A stretch of 64,000 nucleotides of DNA from contig NZ_CP083952.1 of assembly GCF_006442545.2 (NCBI RefSeq), positions 2,039,501-2,103,500 on the forward strand. Direction: 5' to 3'. The translations under genes were made by a program, and so were the position numbers. The stretch comes from Mesorhizobium sp. B2-1-8. Its GTDB lineage: Bacteria > Pseudomonadota > Alphaproteobacteria > Rhizobiales > Rhizobiaceae. How positions within the stretch are numbered: position 1 is the first letter of the stretch; each line of letters starts with the position of its first letter. Shown here piece by piece: positions 1 to 9,503 of this stretch. Below the pieces are notes generated by a model. The model was not told where the DNA came from and did not search any database. It worked only from the letters and a program-made list of their open reading frames with translations.

Positions 1-1
1 C

Positions 2-1435
2 GTGCGCAGCCCGGTGACGGGTGAGCAGATCGCGGCGCTGAAGACGATCTCGCCGGCCGATGCGGCGAAGACCATCGATGCCGCCCACCAGGCGTTCCAG
101 TCATGGCGGCTGGTGCCGGGTCCCAAGCGTGGCGAACTGGTGCGGCTGCTGGGCGAGGAACTGCGGGCGCACAAGGCCGAGCTTGGCCGGCTGGTGTCGA
201 TCGAGGTCGGCAAGATCCCCTCAGAAGGGCTCGGCGAAGTGCAGGAGATGATCGACATCTGCGATTTCGCCGTCGGTCTGTCCCGGCAATTGTACGGTCT
301 GACCATCGCCACCGAGCGTCCGGGCCACCGCATGATGGAAACCTGGCATCCGCTCGGCGTCGTTGGTGTCATCTCAGCCTTCAACTTCCCGGTCGCCGTG
401 TGGTCATGGAATGCAGCGCTTGCGCTGGTCTGCGGCGATGCAGTGGTATGGAAACCTTCCGAGAAGACACCGCTGACGGCGCTTGCCTGCGAAGCGATCT
501 TCAAGCGTGCGGTCAAGCGCTTCGGCGCGGACGCGCCGCAAGGCCTGGCACCGGTGCTGATCGGCGACCGCGCCGTCGGCGAAATCCTGGTCGACCATCC
601 GAAGGTGCCGCTGGTTTCGGCCACCGGCTCGACCCGCATGGGCCGGGATGTCGGTCCACGCCTGGCCAAGCGTTTTGCGCGCGCGGTGCTGGAACTGGGT
701 GGCAACAATGCCGGCATCGTGTGCCCGACCGCCGATCTCGACATGGCGCTGCGCGCCATCGCCTTCGGGGCCATGGGCACCGCCGGCCAGCGCTGCACGA
801 CGCTGCGCCGCCTGTTCGTCCATGACAGCGTCTACGACGCCCTGGTTCCGCGCCTGAAGAAGGCCTATCAGAGCGTCTCCGTCGGCAATCCGCTGGAGAC
901 CTCGTCGCTGGTCGGGCCATTGATCGACAAGGCCGCGTTCGATGCCATGCAGAAGGCCTTGAGCGAAGCGACCGCCCATGGTGGCAAGGTAACCGGCGGG
1001 ACGCGGGTCGAGAATGGCCATCCGGATGCTTATTATGTCCATCCGGCGCTGGTCGAAATGCCGAAACAGGTTGCGCCCGTGACGGAAGAGACCTTCGCGC
1101 CGATCCTCTATGTGATGAAGTATTCCGATTTCGACGCCGTGCTCGATGAGCACAATGCGGTTGGCGCCGGCCTGTCGTCATCGATCTTCACTCGCGACCT
1201 TCAGGAATCCGAGCGGTTCCTCGGTGTCGACGGCTCGGATTGCGGCATCGCCAACGTCAATATCGGCACGTCGGGGGCCGAGATCGGCGGCGCTTTCGGC
1301 GGTGAAAAGGAAACCGGCGGCGGCCGCGAGAGCGGCTCCGATGCATGGAAGGCCTATATGCGCCGCGCCACCAACACGGTGAACTATTCCAAGGCGCTGC
1401 CGTTGGCCCAAGGCGTCTCCTTCGACATCGATTGA
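2..1435 (+). CDS. amaB: Aldehyde dehydrogenase, ALDH7 / piperidine-6-carboxylate dehydrogenase type (5' partial)
   Basis: NAD(P)-dependent oxidation of an aldehyde, most likely the semialdehyde formed in lysine/pipecolate breakdown (ALDH7, antiquitin/AmaB group). The sequence shows the Rossmann-type core, the catalytic glutamate in LELGGNNAG (about residue 231 of the visible part) and the catalytic cysteine in GTAGQRCTT (about residue 265). The doubled Asn after LELGG and the RSPVTGEQIA start are typical of the ALDH7 group rather than of betaine or succinate semialdehyde dehydrogenases. The 477 visible residues are roughly 30 short of the family length and the reading frame is open to the first base, so the true start lies outside the window. 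A strong terminator follows. The family is clear; the exact substrate is inferred. Confidence 0.88.
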   Translation: MRSPVTGEQIAALKTISPADAAKTIDAAHQAFQSWRLVPGPKRGELVRLLGEELRAHKAELGRLVSIEVGKIPSEGLGEVQEMIDICDFAVGLSRQLYGLTIATERPGHRMMETWHPLGVVGVISAFNFPVAVWSWNAALALVCGDAVVWKPSEKTPLTALACEAIFKRAVKRFGADAPQGLAPVLIGDRAVGEILVDHPKVPLVSATGSTRMGRDVGPRLAKRFARAVLELGGNNAGIVCPTADLDMALRAIAFGAMGTAGQRCTTLRRLFVHDSVYDALVPRLKKAYQSVSVGNPLETSSLVGPLIDKAAFDAMQKALSEATAHGGKVTGGTRVENGHPDAYYVHPALVEMPKQVAPVTEETFAPILYVMKYSDFDAVLDEHNAVGAGLSSSIFTRDLQESERFLGVDGSDCGIANVNIGTSGAEIGGAFGGEKETGGGRESGSDAWKAYMRRATNTVNYSKALPLAQGVSFDID

Positions 1436-1448
1436 GAACGCAGCAGTA

Positions 1449-1488
1449 ACGCTGGACAGCTTCTGACGCCTGTCCAGCGTCGGCTTTT
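1449..1488 (+). terminator. Rho-independent terminator after the aldehyde dehydrogenase
   Basis: A perfect 11-bp inverted repeat, ACGCTGGACAG at 1449-1459 and CTGTCCAGCGT at 1470-1480, has a 10-base loop and is followed by a short T tract (TTTT at 1485-1488). It starts 13 bases after the stop codon of the upstream gene. Confidence 0.8.
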
Positions 1489-1497
1489 CGTGACTGG

Positions 1498-1557
1498 GCG
1501 CTGGCCGAGCCAGCCGACGCTGCCGAGGTCCTCGGCGTCGCGCAGCCACGCAAACAC
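1498..1557 (-). pseudogene. Degraded fragment of the neighbouring regulator-like gene
   Basis: Read on the minus strand, about 20 codons encode LRDAEDLGSVGWLGQRP. This closely matches LRTAEELGSIGWLGQRG in the C-terminal helix-turn-helix region of the intact gene immediately upstream (1648-2475). Neither the sequence before nor after continues the similarity in frame. It is best explained as the remnant of a tandem duplication or of an older copy of that gene. Confidence 0.6.
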
Positions 1558-1647
1558 GGAACCGGTCAATCGACCTGTTCTGGCGCAACTCCGGACCGAA
1601 AATCGTTTCACACTTTTTCCTGAAATTGCGCTCGTGCGCGACGCGAC

Positions 1648-2475
1648 TCAGCCGTCGCTTTGCGATGGCGGAAAACAGGCCTTGAAGGCGGTGTCGACGA
1701 CGGCCAGCTTGGCGGCCTGGACGGTCATGTATTCCTCGTAGAATCCGTGCGATACCCACATCACCGAATGGCCGCGCTGACCAAGCCAGCCAATGCTGCC
1801 GAGTTCCTCCGCCGTGCGCAGTTTGCGGCCGAGATGGGTCCGCGACAGCTTGAGCCATTTGGCGAAGTCGCCGATCGAAACCACGCTGGTCGGAATCCGC
1901 TCCAGGCCAGCGTGATCAGGGTCGATGCCCGACATCAGCCAGTCCATGACAATGCCGCCATTGTTGAGCCAGATGAATAGGGAAAAGGTCTGGTTGGGTT
2001 CGCGCACCGGCTTGGACGCAAGCAGGCCGTCAGCCACCAGGGGCTGCAGCGTGGCAAGCATCTCGGGCCGCTCCAGGAATCTGGCCAGCCGGTCGCCGCC
2101 GTCGATGTGGTCGAGCGTGCGCAGATGGGCTGTCACCCAGCCGGTGAATCGCTCTATGGTGGCCGCCGTCGGCTGCAGGGGATGCGTGCGGCCGTCCCCG
2201 CCCGCCACATACTCGGCGATGTTGTAGTGCAGCATCTCCTTGATGAAGGCGTCGGCCGTGTTGCGGCTGGCCACCGCGTTCTTGTGCACGACCTCGATGA
2301 AACGCGATACGGTCAGCTCCTTGCGGCGGTCGTTCGGGTCGCGCCTGAAGTGCATGGCAAGGCCGATATGGCCCAAAAGCCAGCGCTGCTGCGTGGCAAA
2401 GATGGAAGCCAGCCGCGGGCTTTCCTCGTAGATACGGATCAGGGACTGCGACTGTTCCTGAACGTAGCGGTGCAA
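1648..2475 (-). CDS. Hypothetical protein with a C-terminal helix-turn-helix-like segment
   Basis: I do not recognise a named family. The product of about 275 residues is soluble, with no signal peptide. Its N-terminal two thirds are helical (FIKEMLHYNIAEYVAGG, TIERFTGWVTAHLRTLDHI). Near residues 205-245 a segment IGDFAKWLKLSRTHLGRKL followed by EELGSIGWLG looks like a helix-turn-helix plus wing, so a transcription regulator is a reasonable guess. The only standard start is the TTG at 2475. The frame stays open upstream to 2571 and still looks protein-like (LNLEDIADHPAL), so the real start may be further upstream at a non-standard codon, or a base may be wrong there. It is a single gene with its own promoter region. 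Confidence 0.6.
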   Translation of the reverse strand: MHRYVQEQSQSLIRIYEESPRLASIFATQQRWLLGHIGLAMHFRRDPNDRRKELTVSRFIEVVHKNAVASRNTADAFIKEMLHYNIAEYVAGGDGRTHPLQPTAATIERFTGWVTAHLRTLDHIDGGDRLARFLERPEMLATLQPLVADGLLASKPVREPNQTFSLFIWLNNGGIVMDWLMSGIDPDHAGLERIPTSVVSIGDFAKWLKLSRTHLGRKLRTAEELGSIGWLGQRGHSVMWVSHGFYEEYMTVQAAKLAVVDTAFKACFPPSQSDG

Positions 2476-2897
2476 GGCCGGATGGTCGGCTATGTCTTCC
2501 AGATTCAGCGTTGATCTCCCAATGCCTTGAATGAGCTCGGATGGCGAGGTTGCGTCCCCATTTTCCAGTCTTCAGCGCACATGTCCAGTCGTACCGACTG
2601 CGAAGAACAGGGCCAGCCGAGGCACAGATCGACGGCGATGGTTATATGGCGCATTCCGCTAACTGATTGCTATAGCTGGAGAACTCCTTCCCAATAATCG
2701 TTAGCCGAACAGCGGAATCCAGCCGCAGCGTTGTGCGACGGTCGTCTGCAGGGGCGCGTCCAATCGCTGGTCATGGCGGCATCTTTCACCCCCATCAACC
2801 GATACGGCCGAACCCCGCGAAGTTGGATTAACTGTTGGACAGGTTCGATCCCACATTCCGGCCGGAGTTGAAACCGGCCCAGCGGGTCATGTCGCCT
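2476..2897. other. Intergenic region between the regulator-like gene and the end of nasA
   Basis: No complete gene is visible. The first roughly 95 bases may encode the true N-terminus of the minus-strand gene, and its promoter should lie here. A small GC-rich inverted repeat at 2860-2879 (6-bp arms, 8-base loop) sits just past the nasA stop and could help end that transcript, but it has no T tract. Confidence 0.4.
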
Positions 2898-5633
2898 TCA
2901 CTCGGCGGCCTGAACCCGGTTGGCCAGGATGATCGCGCGAATCTCGGACCGGCAGGAGCCGCAATTGGTCCCTGCCTTCAGCGTGGCGCCGATGGCGTCC
3001 ACGGTGGTGCAGCCAGCCGACACGGCAGCCGTGATCTGGTTGACCCCGACGTTGAAACAGGAACAGACGGTCGCGCCGGCATCGGGTCGTTCGGCACCGG
3101 CGCGACCGGCAACGATCCTGAAGCGCTGGTGCTGGCTGGCGTGGATCTCGCCGAGCCGCTCGGCCGCCCAGCCGCGTGAGACCGCGACCGGACCGGGTGC
3201 GATGAACAAGGCACCCGCGAGATGCTCGCCTTCGAAGGCGGCAATGCGGTGCTGGCCGGCCTCGCGGTCGTGATAGGCGAGAACCTCGGCGTCCGCGGTA
3301 CCGAAGAGCGAACCGGCGAATGCCGTCCAGTCGACATCGTCATCGGCGAAGGCAAGCTCGACCCGCCAGCCGCCCCGGCATCTGGCTAGCGCCCAGTAGT
3401 CGGCGGCCATCGTCGCGGGTCTCTTGCGTGTCACGGCAAAGCCGAAGGCCCTGGCGGTGAATTTCTCGATGCGGGCCGCGACATGCTTCAACGCCGGCTG
3501 GCCCGACACCGGATCGGCAAGCGATGCCGTGAGCGTGTCGAGCCGGCCCCTGGCGGCGAATTGGTCGGTCCAGTGCATCGGCGCGAACAGGCTGCCCGGG
3601 CGTTGGCGCGTGGTCACCAGCGCGCGGACCAGCACCTCGCCGCGCGGAGTCGAGACGCGTGCGATATCGGCATCGCCGATGCCGTGGCGCTGCGCATCCA
3701 CCGGGTGGATCTCGACGAAAGGCTCGGCGATGTGCTGGGACAGGCGCGGGCTTTTGCCGGTGCGCGTCATGGTGTGCCAGTGGTCGCGGATGCGGCCGGT
3801 GTTGAGGACGAGCGGGAAGTCGGAGGTGATGCGGGTTTCGACGGTTGGGCGGAGGGCGACGAAGCGCGCCTTGCGGTCGGGCGTGTAGAAGTTGCCGTTG
3901 GCGAAGAAGCGTGTGGATCGATGCCCGGTCGGGGTGATTTCCTCTGGCCGAGGTTCGGTGTGAGCGCCTCGATCGACGTGAAGTCGAGCTTGAACGCCTG
4001 GGCTCGGCGCTGGCCATTGGAAGGGCGCTAGCGCGTCGTAGTCTTCTCCATCGACACCAGCATAAGCACCGATGTCGAAATCGCGCTCGCCATCGTTCTC
4101 GAGCCCTGACAGCGCCGCGTGCTCGGCGAAGACCTCCGCCGGCGTCTCATGCGCGAACGCCTCCTCAAAGCCCATGCGCCGCGCCACCTCGGCAATGATC
4201 CACCAGTCGGGCCGCGCCTCGCCGGGGGCCGGCAAGAACGCGCGCTGGCGCGAGATGCGGCGCTCGGAATTGGTGACGCTGCCGTCCTTCTCGCCCCAGG
4301 CCGTCGCCGGCAGCCGGACATGGGCGTGGCGGACCGTATCGGTCTCGGCCAGCACGTCCGAGACCACGACGAAGGGGCAGGCCTTGATAGCCGCTTCGAC
4401 GGCGCCTGCATCCGGCATCGAATCGACCGGGTTGGTGGCCATGATCCACAGCGCCTTGATGCGTCCGTCGGCAACCGCCTTGAACATCTCGACCGCCTTG
4501 AGGCCGGGCTTCCCTGCAATCGCCGGCGCCTTCCAGAAGCGCTGCACGCGCTCGCGATGCTCGGAGTTTTCGATCTCCATATGGGCGGCGAGCATGTTGG
4601 CCATGCCGCCGACCTCGCGGCCGCCCATGGCGTTGGGCTGGCCGGTGACAGAGAACGGCCCGGCGCCCGGTTTGCCGATACGGCCGGTGGCGAGATGGCA
4701 GTTGATGATGGCGTTGACCTTGTCGGTGCCTTGGGACGACTGATTGACGCCCTGGCTGTAGACGGTGACGGTCTTTTGCGTCCTGGCAAACAGGCTGTAG
4801 AAGCGGCCGAGCTCTTCTTCGCTGAGCCCCGTGGCGGCGGCGACGCCGGCAAGGTCGAGCGCCGAGGCGGCGAACAGCGCTTGCCCAAAGCCGGTCGTAT
4901 GGGCCGTGATATAGGCACGGTCGAGCGCATTGTGCTGGCCGAGCCAGGCGAGCAAGCCGGTGAACAGGGCGACGTCGCCATCCGGCGCGATCGCCAGATG
5001 CATGTCGGCGATATCAGATGTCATGGTGCGGCGCGGATCGACCAGCACCACCTTCATCTCGGGCCGCTTTTCGCGGGCGGCCGCGATGCGCTGATAAAGC
5101 ACCGGATGGCACCAGGCGAGGTTGGAGCCGACCAGCACGATCAGATCAGCCAGTTCCAGATCCTCGTAGCTTCCCGGCACGGTGTCCGAGCCGAAGGCGC
5201 GGCGGTGGCCGGCGACCGAGGACGCCATGCACAGACGCGAATTGGTGTCGATGTTGGCTGAGCCGACAAAACCCTTCATCAGCTTGTTGGCGAGGTAGTA
5301 ATCCTCGGTCAGCAACTGGCCGGAGACGTAGAACGCGACCGCGTCGGGACCATGCTCGGCAATGGTTTGCGAGAAGGTCGAGGCGACGAGGTCGAGCGCC
5401 TCGTCCCAAGAGGAACCGCGGCCGTGGATTTGCGGATCGAGCAATCGGCCGTCGAGGCCGATGGTCTCGGCGAGTGCGGAGCCCTTGGAGCAGAGCCTTC
5501 CGAAATTCGCCGGATGATCGGGGTCGCCACGGACGGACACCTGCCCGTCCGCGGCGACCTTCGCCAGCACGCCGCAGCCCACCCCGCAATAGGGGCAGGC
5601 GGTCTTTACCTGAAAGGGCGCCATGGCCTTCAT
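2898..5633 (-). CDS. nasA: Assimilatory nitrate reductase, catalytic subunit with C-terminal [2Fe-2S] domain
   Basis: Reduces nitrate to nitrite in the cytoplasm at a molybdenum bis-MGD centre. The N-terminal CPYCGVGCG motif plus a downstream cysteine (Cys13, 16, 20 and 48, C-X2-C-X3-C-X27-C) binds a [4Fe-4S] cluster. The middle is a molybdopterin oxidoreductase fold with a C-terminal dinucleotide-binding domain. The last 50 or so residues (CSCFNVGVNQI...TNCGSC) form a BFD-like [2Fe-2S] domain, found in the long NasA/NasC type that takes electrons from a flavoprotein or ferredoxin partner. At about 911 residues the length fits. I chose the ATG at 5633; an in-frame TTG lies at 5645 and another ATG at 5624. 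It is the last gene of the nrt-nir-nas operon, about 120 bases after the channel gene. Confidence 0.95.
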   Translation of the reverse strand: MKAMAPFQVKTACPYCGVGCGVLAKVAADGQVSVRGDPDHPANFGRLCSKGSALAETIGLDGRLLDPQIHGRGSSWDEALDLVASTFSQTIAEHGPDAVAFYVSGQLLTEDYYLANKLMKGFVGSANIDTNSRLCMASSVAGHRRAFGSDTVPGSYEDLELADLIVLVGSNLAWCHPVLYQRIAAAREKRPEMKVVLVDPRRTMTSDIADMHLAIAPDGDVALFTGLLAWLGQHNALDRAYITAHTTGFGQALFAASALDLAGVAAATGLSEEELGRFYSLFARTQKTVTVYSQGVNQSSQGTDKVNAIINCHLATGRIGKPGAGPFSVTGQPNAMGGREVGGMANMLAAHMEIENSEHRERVQRFWKAPAIAGKPGLKAVEMFKAVADGRIKALWIMATNPVDSMPDAGAVEAAIKACPFVVVSDVLAETDTVRHAHVRLPATAWGEKDGSVTNSERRISRQRAFLPAPGEARPDWWIIAEVARRMGFEEAFAHETPAEVFAEHAALSGLENDGERDFDIGAYAGVDGEDYDALAPFQWPAPSPGVQARLHVDRGAHTEPRPEEITPTGHRSTRFFANGNFYTPDRKARFVALRPTVETRITSDFPLVLNTGRIRDHWHTMTRTGKSPRLSQHIAEPFVEIHPVDAQRHGIGDADIARVSTPRGEVLVRALVTTRQRPGSLFAPMHWTDQFAARGRLDTLTASLADPVSGQPALKHVAARIEKFTARAFGFAVTRKRPATMAADYWALARCRGGWRVELAFADDDVDWTAFAGSLFGTADAEVLAYHDREAGQHRIAAFEGEHLAGALFIAPGPVAVSRGWAAERLGEIHASQHQRFRIVAGRAGAERPDAGATVCSCFNVGVNQITAAVSAGCTTVDAIGATLKAGTNCGSCRSEIRAIILANRVQAAE

Positions 5634-5755
5634 CGACGGACCCAATCAGGTGAGGAGACAACCATGCTCGGAACGCATGGGCAGCGGCGGCATGTCGCCA
5701 TGGCTCCCCGCCGTTCTGAACGGAGGGCGGCGGCCCAGATCAGCTTCGCCATGGA

Positions 5756-6607
5756 CTATTCCGCGGCAGCGCGCGCGCCGGCCGCGAGGCGAGCCGCGGG
5801 AGCGACACGCTTCGGGCCGGTGCGGGCATGGGTGGAATAAAGCGTCAGGCCGACAAAGGTTATCCCGCCCACGAGATTTCCGAGCACGGTCGGAATCTCG
5901 TTCCATACGAAATAGTCCATGATCGAGAATTTCGCGTGGAGCATGAGACCCGAGGGAAACAGGAACATGTTCACGACGGAATGCTCGAAACCCATGTAGA
6001 AGAAGACCATGATCGGCATCCACATGCCGATCACCTTGCCCGACACGGAGGTCGACATCATCGCCGCCACAACGCCGGTCGAAACCATCCAGTTGCACAG
6101 GATGCCGCGGATGAAGAGGGTGAGCATACCCGCGGCGCCATGGGCGGCATAGCCAAGGGTGCGACCTTCGCCGATTTCGCCGATCTTCTGGCCGACGACG
6201 TTCGGCTCCACGGTGAAGCAGAAGGTAAAGACGATCGCCATCATCAGGGCGACCGTCAGCGCGCCGGCGAAATTGCCGATGAAGACCAGGCCCCAGTTGC
6301 GCAGCACGCCGCCTGACGTCACGCCTGGACGTTTGTCGATCAACGCCAGGGGAACGAGCGTGAAGACGCCGGTCAGCAGGTCGAACCCCATCAGATACAG
6401 CAGGCAAAAGCCAACCGGGAACAGGATGGCGCCGGCGAGTGGCTGCCCGGTCTGGACGTTGATGGTGACGGCGAAGACGGCGGCGAGCGCGAGGATGGCG
6501 CCGGCCATATAGGCGCGGATCAGAGTGTCCCTCGTCGACATGAATATCTTCGCTTCGCCGGCGTCGATCATCTTGGTCACGAATTCCGCAGGTGCGACAT
6601 ATGCCAT
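5756..6607 (-). CDS. Formate/nitrite transporter family channel (NirC-like)
   Basis: Inner-membrane pentameric channel of the FNT family, 283 residues with six predicted membrane helices. Family hallmarks are the N-terminal FVTKMIDAGEAKI segment, GNFAGAL, and the NW motifs with a central GILCNWMVS stretch. Position between nirD and nasA in a nitrate/nitrite operon points to nitrite (or nitrate) passage, either importing nitrite or relieving its build-up. A strong ribosome site (AAGGAG) precedes the ATG. It is 63 bases after nirD. An Ala/Arg-rich tail after the last helix is unremarkable. Formate as substrate cannot be excluded from sequence alone, but context argues for nitrite. Confidence 0.88.
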   Translation of the reverse strand: MAYVAPAEFVTKMIDAGEAKIFMSTRDTLIRAYMAGAILALAAVFAVTINVQTGQPLAGAILFPVGFCLLYLMGFDLLTGVFTLVPLALIDKRPGVTSGGVLRNWGLVFIGNFAGALTVALMMAIVFTFCFTVEPNVVGQKIGEIGEGRTLGYAAHGAAGMLTLFIRGILCNWMVSTGVVAAMMSTSVSGKVIGMWMPIMVFFYMGFEHSVVNMFLFPSGLMLHAKFSIMDYFVWNEIPTVLGNLVGGITFVGLTLYSTHARTGPKRVAPAARLAAGARAAAE

Positions 6608-6670
6608 GGTCAGGTCTCCTTGCTTGAAAGGAACAGGGACGGCGTCCGTCCGGAACGTGAGGTTCTCATG

Positions 6671-7009
6671 CTACTCCGCCGCGACCGCCACCACCCACGA
6701 TTGGCCTATGGAAATCCGGTCATCCTCGATCCTGACCGGAATGGTGCGTACCGCGCCCTCGTCGGCGCCAAGCGCCTTGCCCGTCTCCAACGAGATCACC
6801 CAATTGTGCAAGGGACAGGTCACCGCTGCGCCATGGACGATGCCCTGGCTGAGCGGTCCGCCTCTGTGCGGGCAATGGTCGTCAATGGCGAAGACCTGAT
6901 CGTCCGCTGTGCGGAAAACGGCGATCTTGCCCTGCGGTGTCGCGACGCAACGCGCGCCGCGGCGGGGGATGTCGGAGATCTTGCCGATCGATACCCAGTT
7001 CATCATCAT
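6671..7009 (-). CDS. nirD: Nitrite reductase small subunit, Rieske type
   Basis: Small subunit of NAD(P)H-dependent assimilatory nitrite reductase, about 112 residues. It is a Rieske-fold protein that keeps both ligand pairs: CPHRGG (Cys-X-His) and CPLHNW (Cys-X2-His). It should therefore hold a true [2Fe-2S] centre, unlike NirD proteins that have lost it. Three ATG codons in a row (7009, 7006, 7003) can serve as start, and the first overlaps the nirB stop by one base, so the two subunits are translationally coupled. A GTG lies one codon further upstream. Confidence 0.93.
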   Translation of the reverse strand: MMMNWVSIGKISDIPRRGARCVATPQGKIAVFRTADDQVFAIDDHCPHRGGPLSQGIVHGAAVTCPLHNWVISLETGKALGADEGAVRTIPVRIEDDRISIGQSWVVAVAAE

Positions 7010-9492
7010 CACTCCGCCGCCTGCGCAAACCCGACCGACGCCATCGGCCTGAACTCGTGCTTATCCTTGCCGGAGACGCGCTCCGACCAGGGATCGACCT
7101 GCGCGAATTTCTGCGAAAAGATGAAGCGCTCGTAATAGGCTTGACGCTTCTCGCCATCGTCCATGATCTGGCGCTTGATCTCGGCGATGCCGATGCGCTT
7201 GGCCCATTTGTAGATGCGCTCGAGATAGCGGCCCTGCTCGCGGTACATCTGCGTCAGCGCTACGATATGCTCCAGCGCTTCGTCTTCGGTTTTGACCAGC
7301 CCCAGCACTTCCGTGCCTTTGATGTCGAGGCCGGCGGCACCGGCGAAGTGAATCTCGTAGCCACTGTCGACGCAGATGACGCCGACATCCTTGCATGTCG
7401 ACTCGGCGCAGTTGCGCGGACAACCCGACACTGCCATCTTGACCTTGGCGGGCGTCCACGAGCCCCACATGAATTTCTCGATGCGAATGCCGAGCCCGGT
7501 CGAATCCTGTGTGCCGAAGCGGCACCAGTCGGAGCCGACGCAGGTCTTCACCGTGCGCAGGCCCTTGGCATAGGCATGGCCCGAGACGAAGCCGGCCTGG
7601 CCAAGATCGGCCCACACCGCCGGCAGGTCCTCCTTGCGGATGCCCAGCATGTCGATGCGCTGGCCGCCGGTAACCTTGACCATCGGAATCTCGAACTTGT
7701 CGACGACGTCGGCGATGGCGCGCAGTTCGGCCGCATTGGTCACGCCGCCCCACATGCGCGGCACCACCGAATAGGTGCCATCCTTCTGGATGTTGGCGTG
7801 GACGCGCTCGTTGATGAAGCGCGACTGGTAGTCGTCGGCATACTCGTCCGGCCAGTCGCAGACGAGGTAGTAGTTGAGTGCCGGCCGGCATTTGGCGCAG
7901 CCGCAGGAGGTTTTCCACTCCAGCTCCTGCATGACCGCCGGAATGGTCTTTAGGTGCTTGGCCTTGATCAGCCGGCGTACTTCGTCGTGGCCGAAGGTGG
8001 TGCAGGAACACATGGGCTGCACCGCGGCGGGGTTGTAGGTGTCGCCGAGGGTCAGCACCATCAGCTTTTCGACCAGCCCGGTGCAGGAGCCGCAGGAGGC
8101 CGACGCCTTGGTGTGGGCGCGCACGTCGTCGAGCGAAGTCAGGCCCTTGCCCGTGATCGCGCCGGTGATCTTTCCCTTGCAAACGCCGTTGCAGCCGCAG
8201 ATTTCCGCATCATCCGGCAAGGCTGCAACGGCCGCCATAGGGTCCAGCGGGGCACCCCCCTGGTAGGACTGGCCGAAGATTAACGTATCGCGCATTTGCG
8301 ATATGTCGGTCTGTTTCTTCTTCAGGTCGTTGAACCAGGCGCCATCGGCCGTTTCGCCGTAGAGCACGGTGCCGATGATGCGATCGTCCTTCAGCACCAG
8401 CCGCTTGTAGACGCCGGCGGAAGCATCGCGCAGCACGATCTCCTGGCGATCGTCGCCGTCGGCGAAGTCGCCGAGCGAGAAGAGATCGATGCCGGTGACC
8501 TTGAGCTTGGTCGGCGTGTCCATGTGGACGAAGGCGGCGGTTTCGTCGCCGGCAAGCTGATGGGCGGCAACACGCGCCATCTCGTAGAGCGGCGCCACCA
8601 GCCCGTAGACCATGCCGCCCACCTCGGCGCACTCGCCGAGCGCGAAGATGTCGGGGTCGTTGCTGCGCATGCCGGCATCGACGACGATGCCTCTGTTGAC
8701 CGCGATGCCTGCATCCTTGGCAAGTGCCGCGTTCGGCCTGATGCCGACCGCCATCACCACCAGCGTCGCCGGAATGATGGTGCCGTCGGCCAGTTCGACC
8801 TGCTCGACCTTGCCATTGCCCGTGATGGCCTGGGTGTTGGCCTTGGTGATAACCTTGATGCCGCGCTCCTCCACGGCGCGCTGCAGGAGATAGCCGGCGG
8901 CCGGATCGAGCTGGCGTTCCATCAGCGTCGGCATGACATGCAGCACGGTGACGTCCATGCCTTGTGAATTCAGTCCGGCCGCGGCCTCGAGCCCGAGCAG
9001 GCCGCCGCCGATGACCACGGCCTTGGCGCGCGACTGCGCGGCAAGCATCATCGCGCGGACGTCATCCAGATCGCGATAGGTCAGCACGCCCGGCAAATTG
9101 TGGCCCGGCACCGGGATGATGAACGGCACCGAACCGGTGGCGATGACCAGCTTGTCGTAGGGTTCGGTCACGCCGTGGTCCGAGGTGACGGTCTTCGCCT
9201 GCCGGTCGATGGCTACGATCTTGTGGCCCTTGTAGAGGGTGATGCCGTGCTTGATGTACCAGCCATCGCCATGGATGATGATCTCTTCATAGGCCTTTTC
9301 GCCCGACAGAACCGGGGACAGCATGATGCGGTCGTAGTTCACGCGCGGCTCGGCGTTGAAGATGGTGACCGCGTAACGGTCCGGTGCCTGCTCCAGGAGG
9401 TGCTCCAGCATGCGCCCGGGCGCCATGCCGTTGCCGATGATGACGAGTTTTTCTTTTGCCATCGCGGGAAGTTCAATGTCCCTGGGGGTCAT
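7009..9492 (-). CDS. nirB: Nitrite reductase [NAD(P)H] large subunit
   Basis: Reduces nitrite to ammonium with six electrons from NAD(P)H in the cytoplasm. Domains in order: FAD/NAD-binding pyridine nucleotide-disulphide oxidoreductase (about 8-300), BFD-like [2Fe-2S] domain (CGCNGVCKGKI...CGSC, about 420-475), a second cysteine cluster (CSCTTFGHDEV...CGCAKC, about 495-540), then sulphite/nitrite reductase ferredoxin-like and siroheme/[4Fe-4S] domains. The siroheme cluster cysteines are visible as TCVGSDWC (about 650 and 656) and GCPRNC (about 690 and 694). At 827 residues it matches the family. The start at 9492 has GGAGG seven bases upstream, overlapping the end of the ATPase gene before it; the next in-frame ATG (MAKEKL) is ten codons in. 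Confidence 0.96.
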   Translation of the reverse strand: MTPRDIELPAMAKEKLVIIGNGMAPGRMLEHLLEQAPDRYAVTIFNAEPRVNYDRIMLSPVLSGEKAYEEIIIHGDGWYIKHGITLYKGHKIVAIDRQAKTVTSDHGVTEPYDKLVIATGSVPFIIPVPGHNLPGVLTYRDLDDVRAMMLAAQSRAKAVVIGGGLLGLEAAAGLNSQGMDVTVLHVMPTLMERQLDPAAGYLLQRAVEERGIKVITKANTQAITGNGKVEQVELADGTIIPATLVVMAVGIRPNAALAKDAGIAVNRGIVVDAGMRSNDPDIFALGECAEVGGMVYGLVAPLYEMARVAAHQLAGDETAAFVHMDTPTKLKVTGIDLFSLGDFADGDDRQEIVLRDASAGVYKRLVLKDDRIIGTVLYGETADGAWFNDLKKKQTDISQMRDTLIFGQSYQGGAPLDPMAAVAALPDDAEICGCNGVCKGKITGAITGKGLTSLDDVRAHTKASASCGSCTGLVEKLMVLTLGDTYNPAAVQPMCSCTTFGHDEVRRLIKAKHLKTIPAVMQELEWKTSCGCAKCRPALNYYLVCDWPDEYADDYQSRFINERVHANIQKDGTYSVVPRMWGGVTNAAELRAIADVVDKFEIPMVKVTGGQRIDMLGIRKEDLPAVWADLGQAGFVSGHAYAKGLRTVKTCVGSDWCRFGTQDSTGLGIRIEKFMWGSWTPAKVKMAVSGCPRNCAESTCKDVGVICVDSGYEIHFAGAAGLDIKGTEVLGLVKTEDEALEHIVALTQMYREQGRYLERIYKWAKRIGIAEIKRQIMDDGEKRQAYYERFIFSQKFAQVDPWSERVSGKDKHEFRPMASVGFAQAAE

Positions 9493-9503
9493 CCTTGGGC
9501 CTC

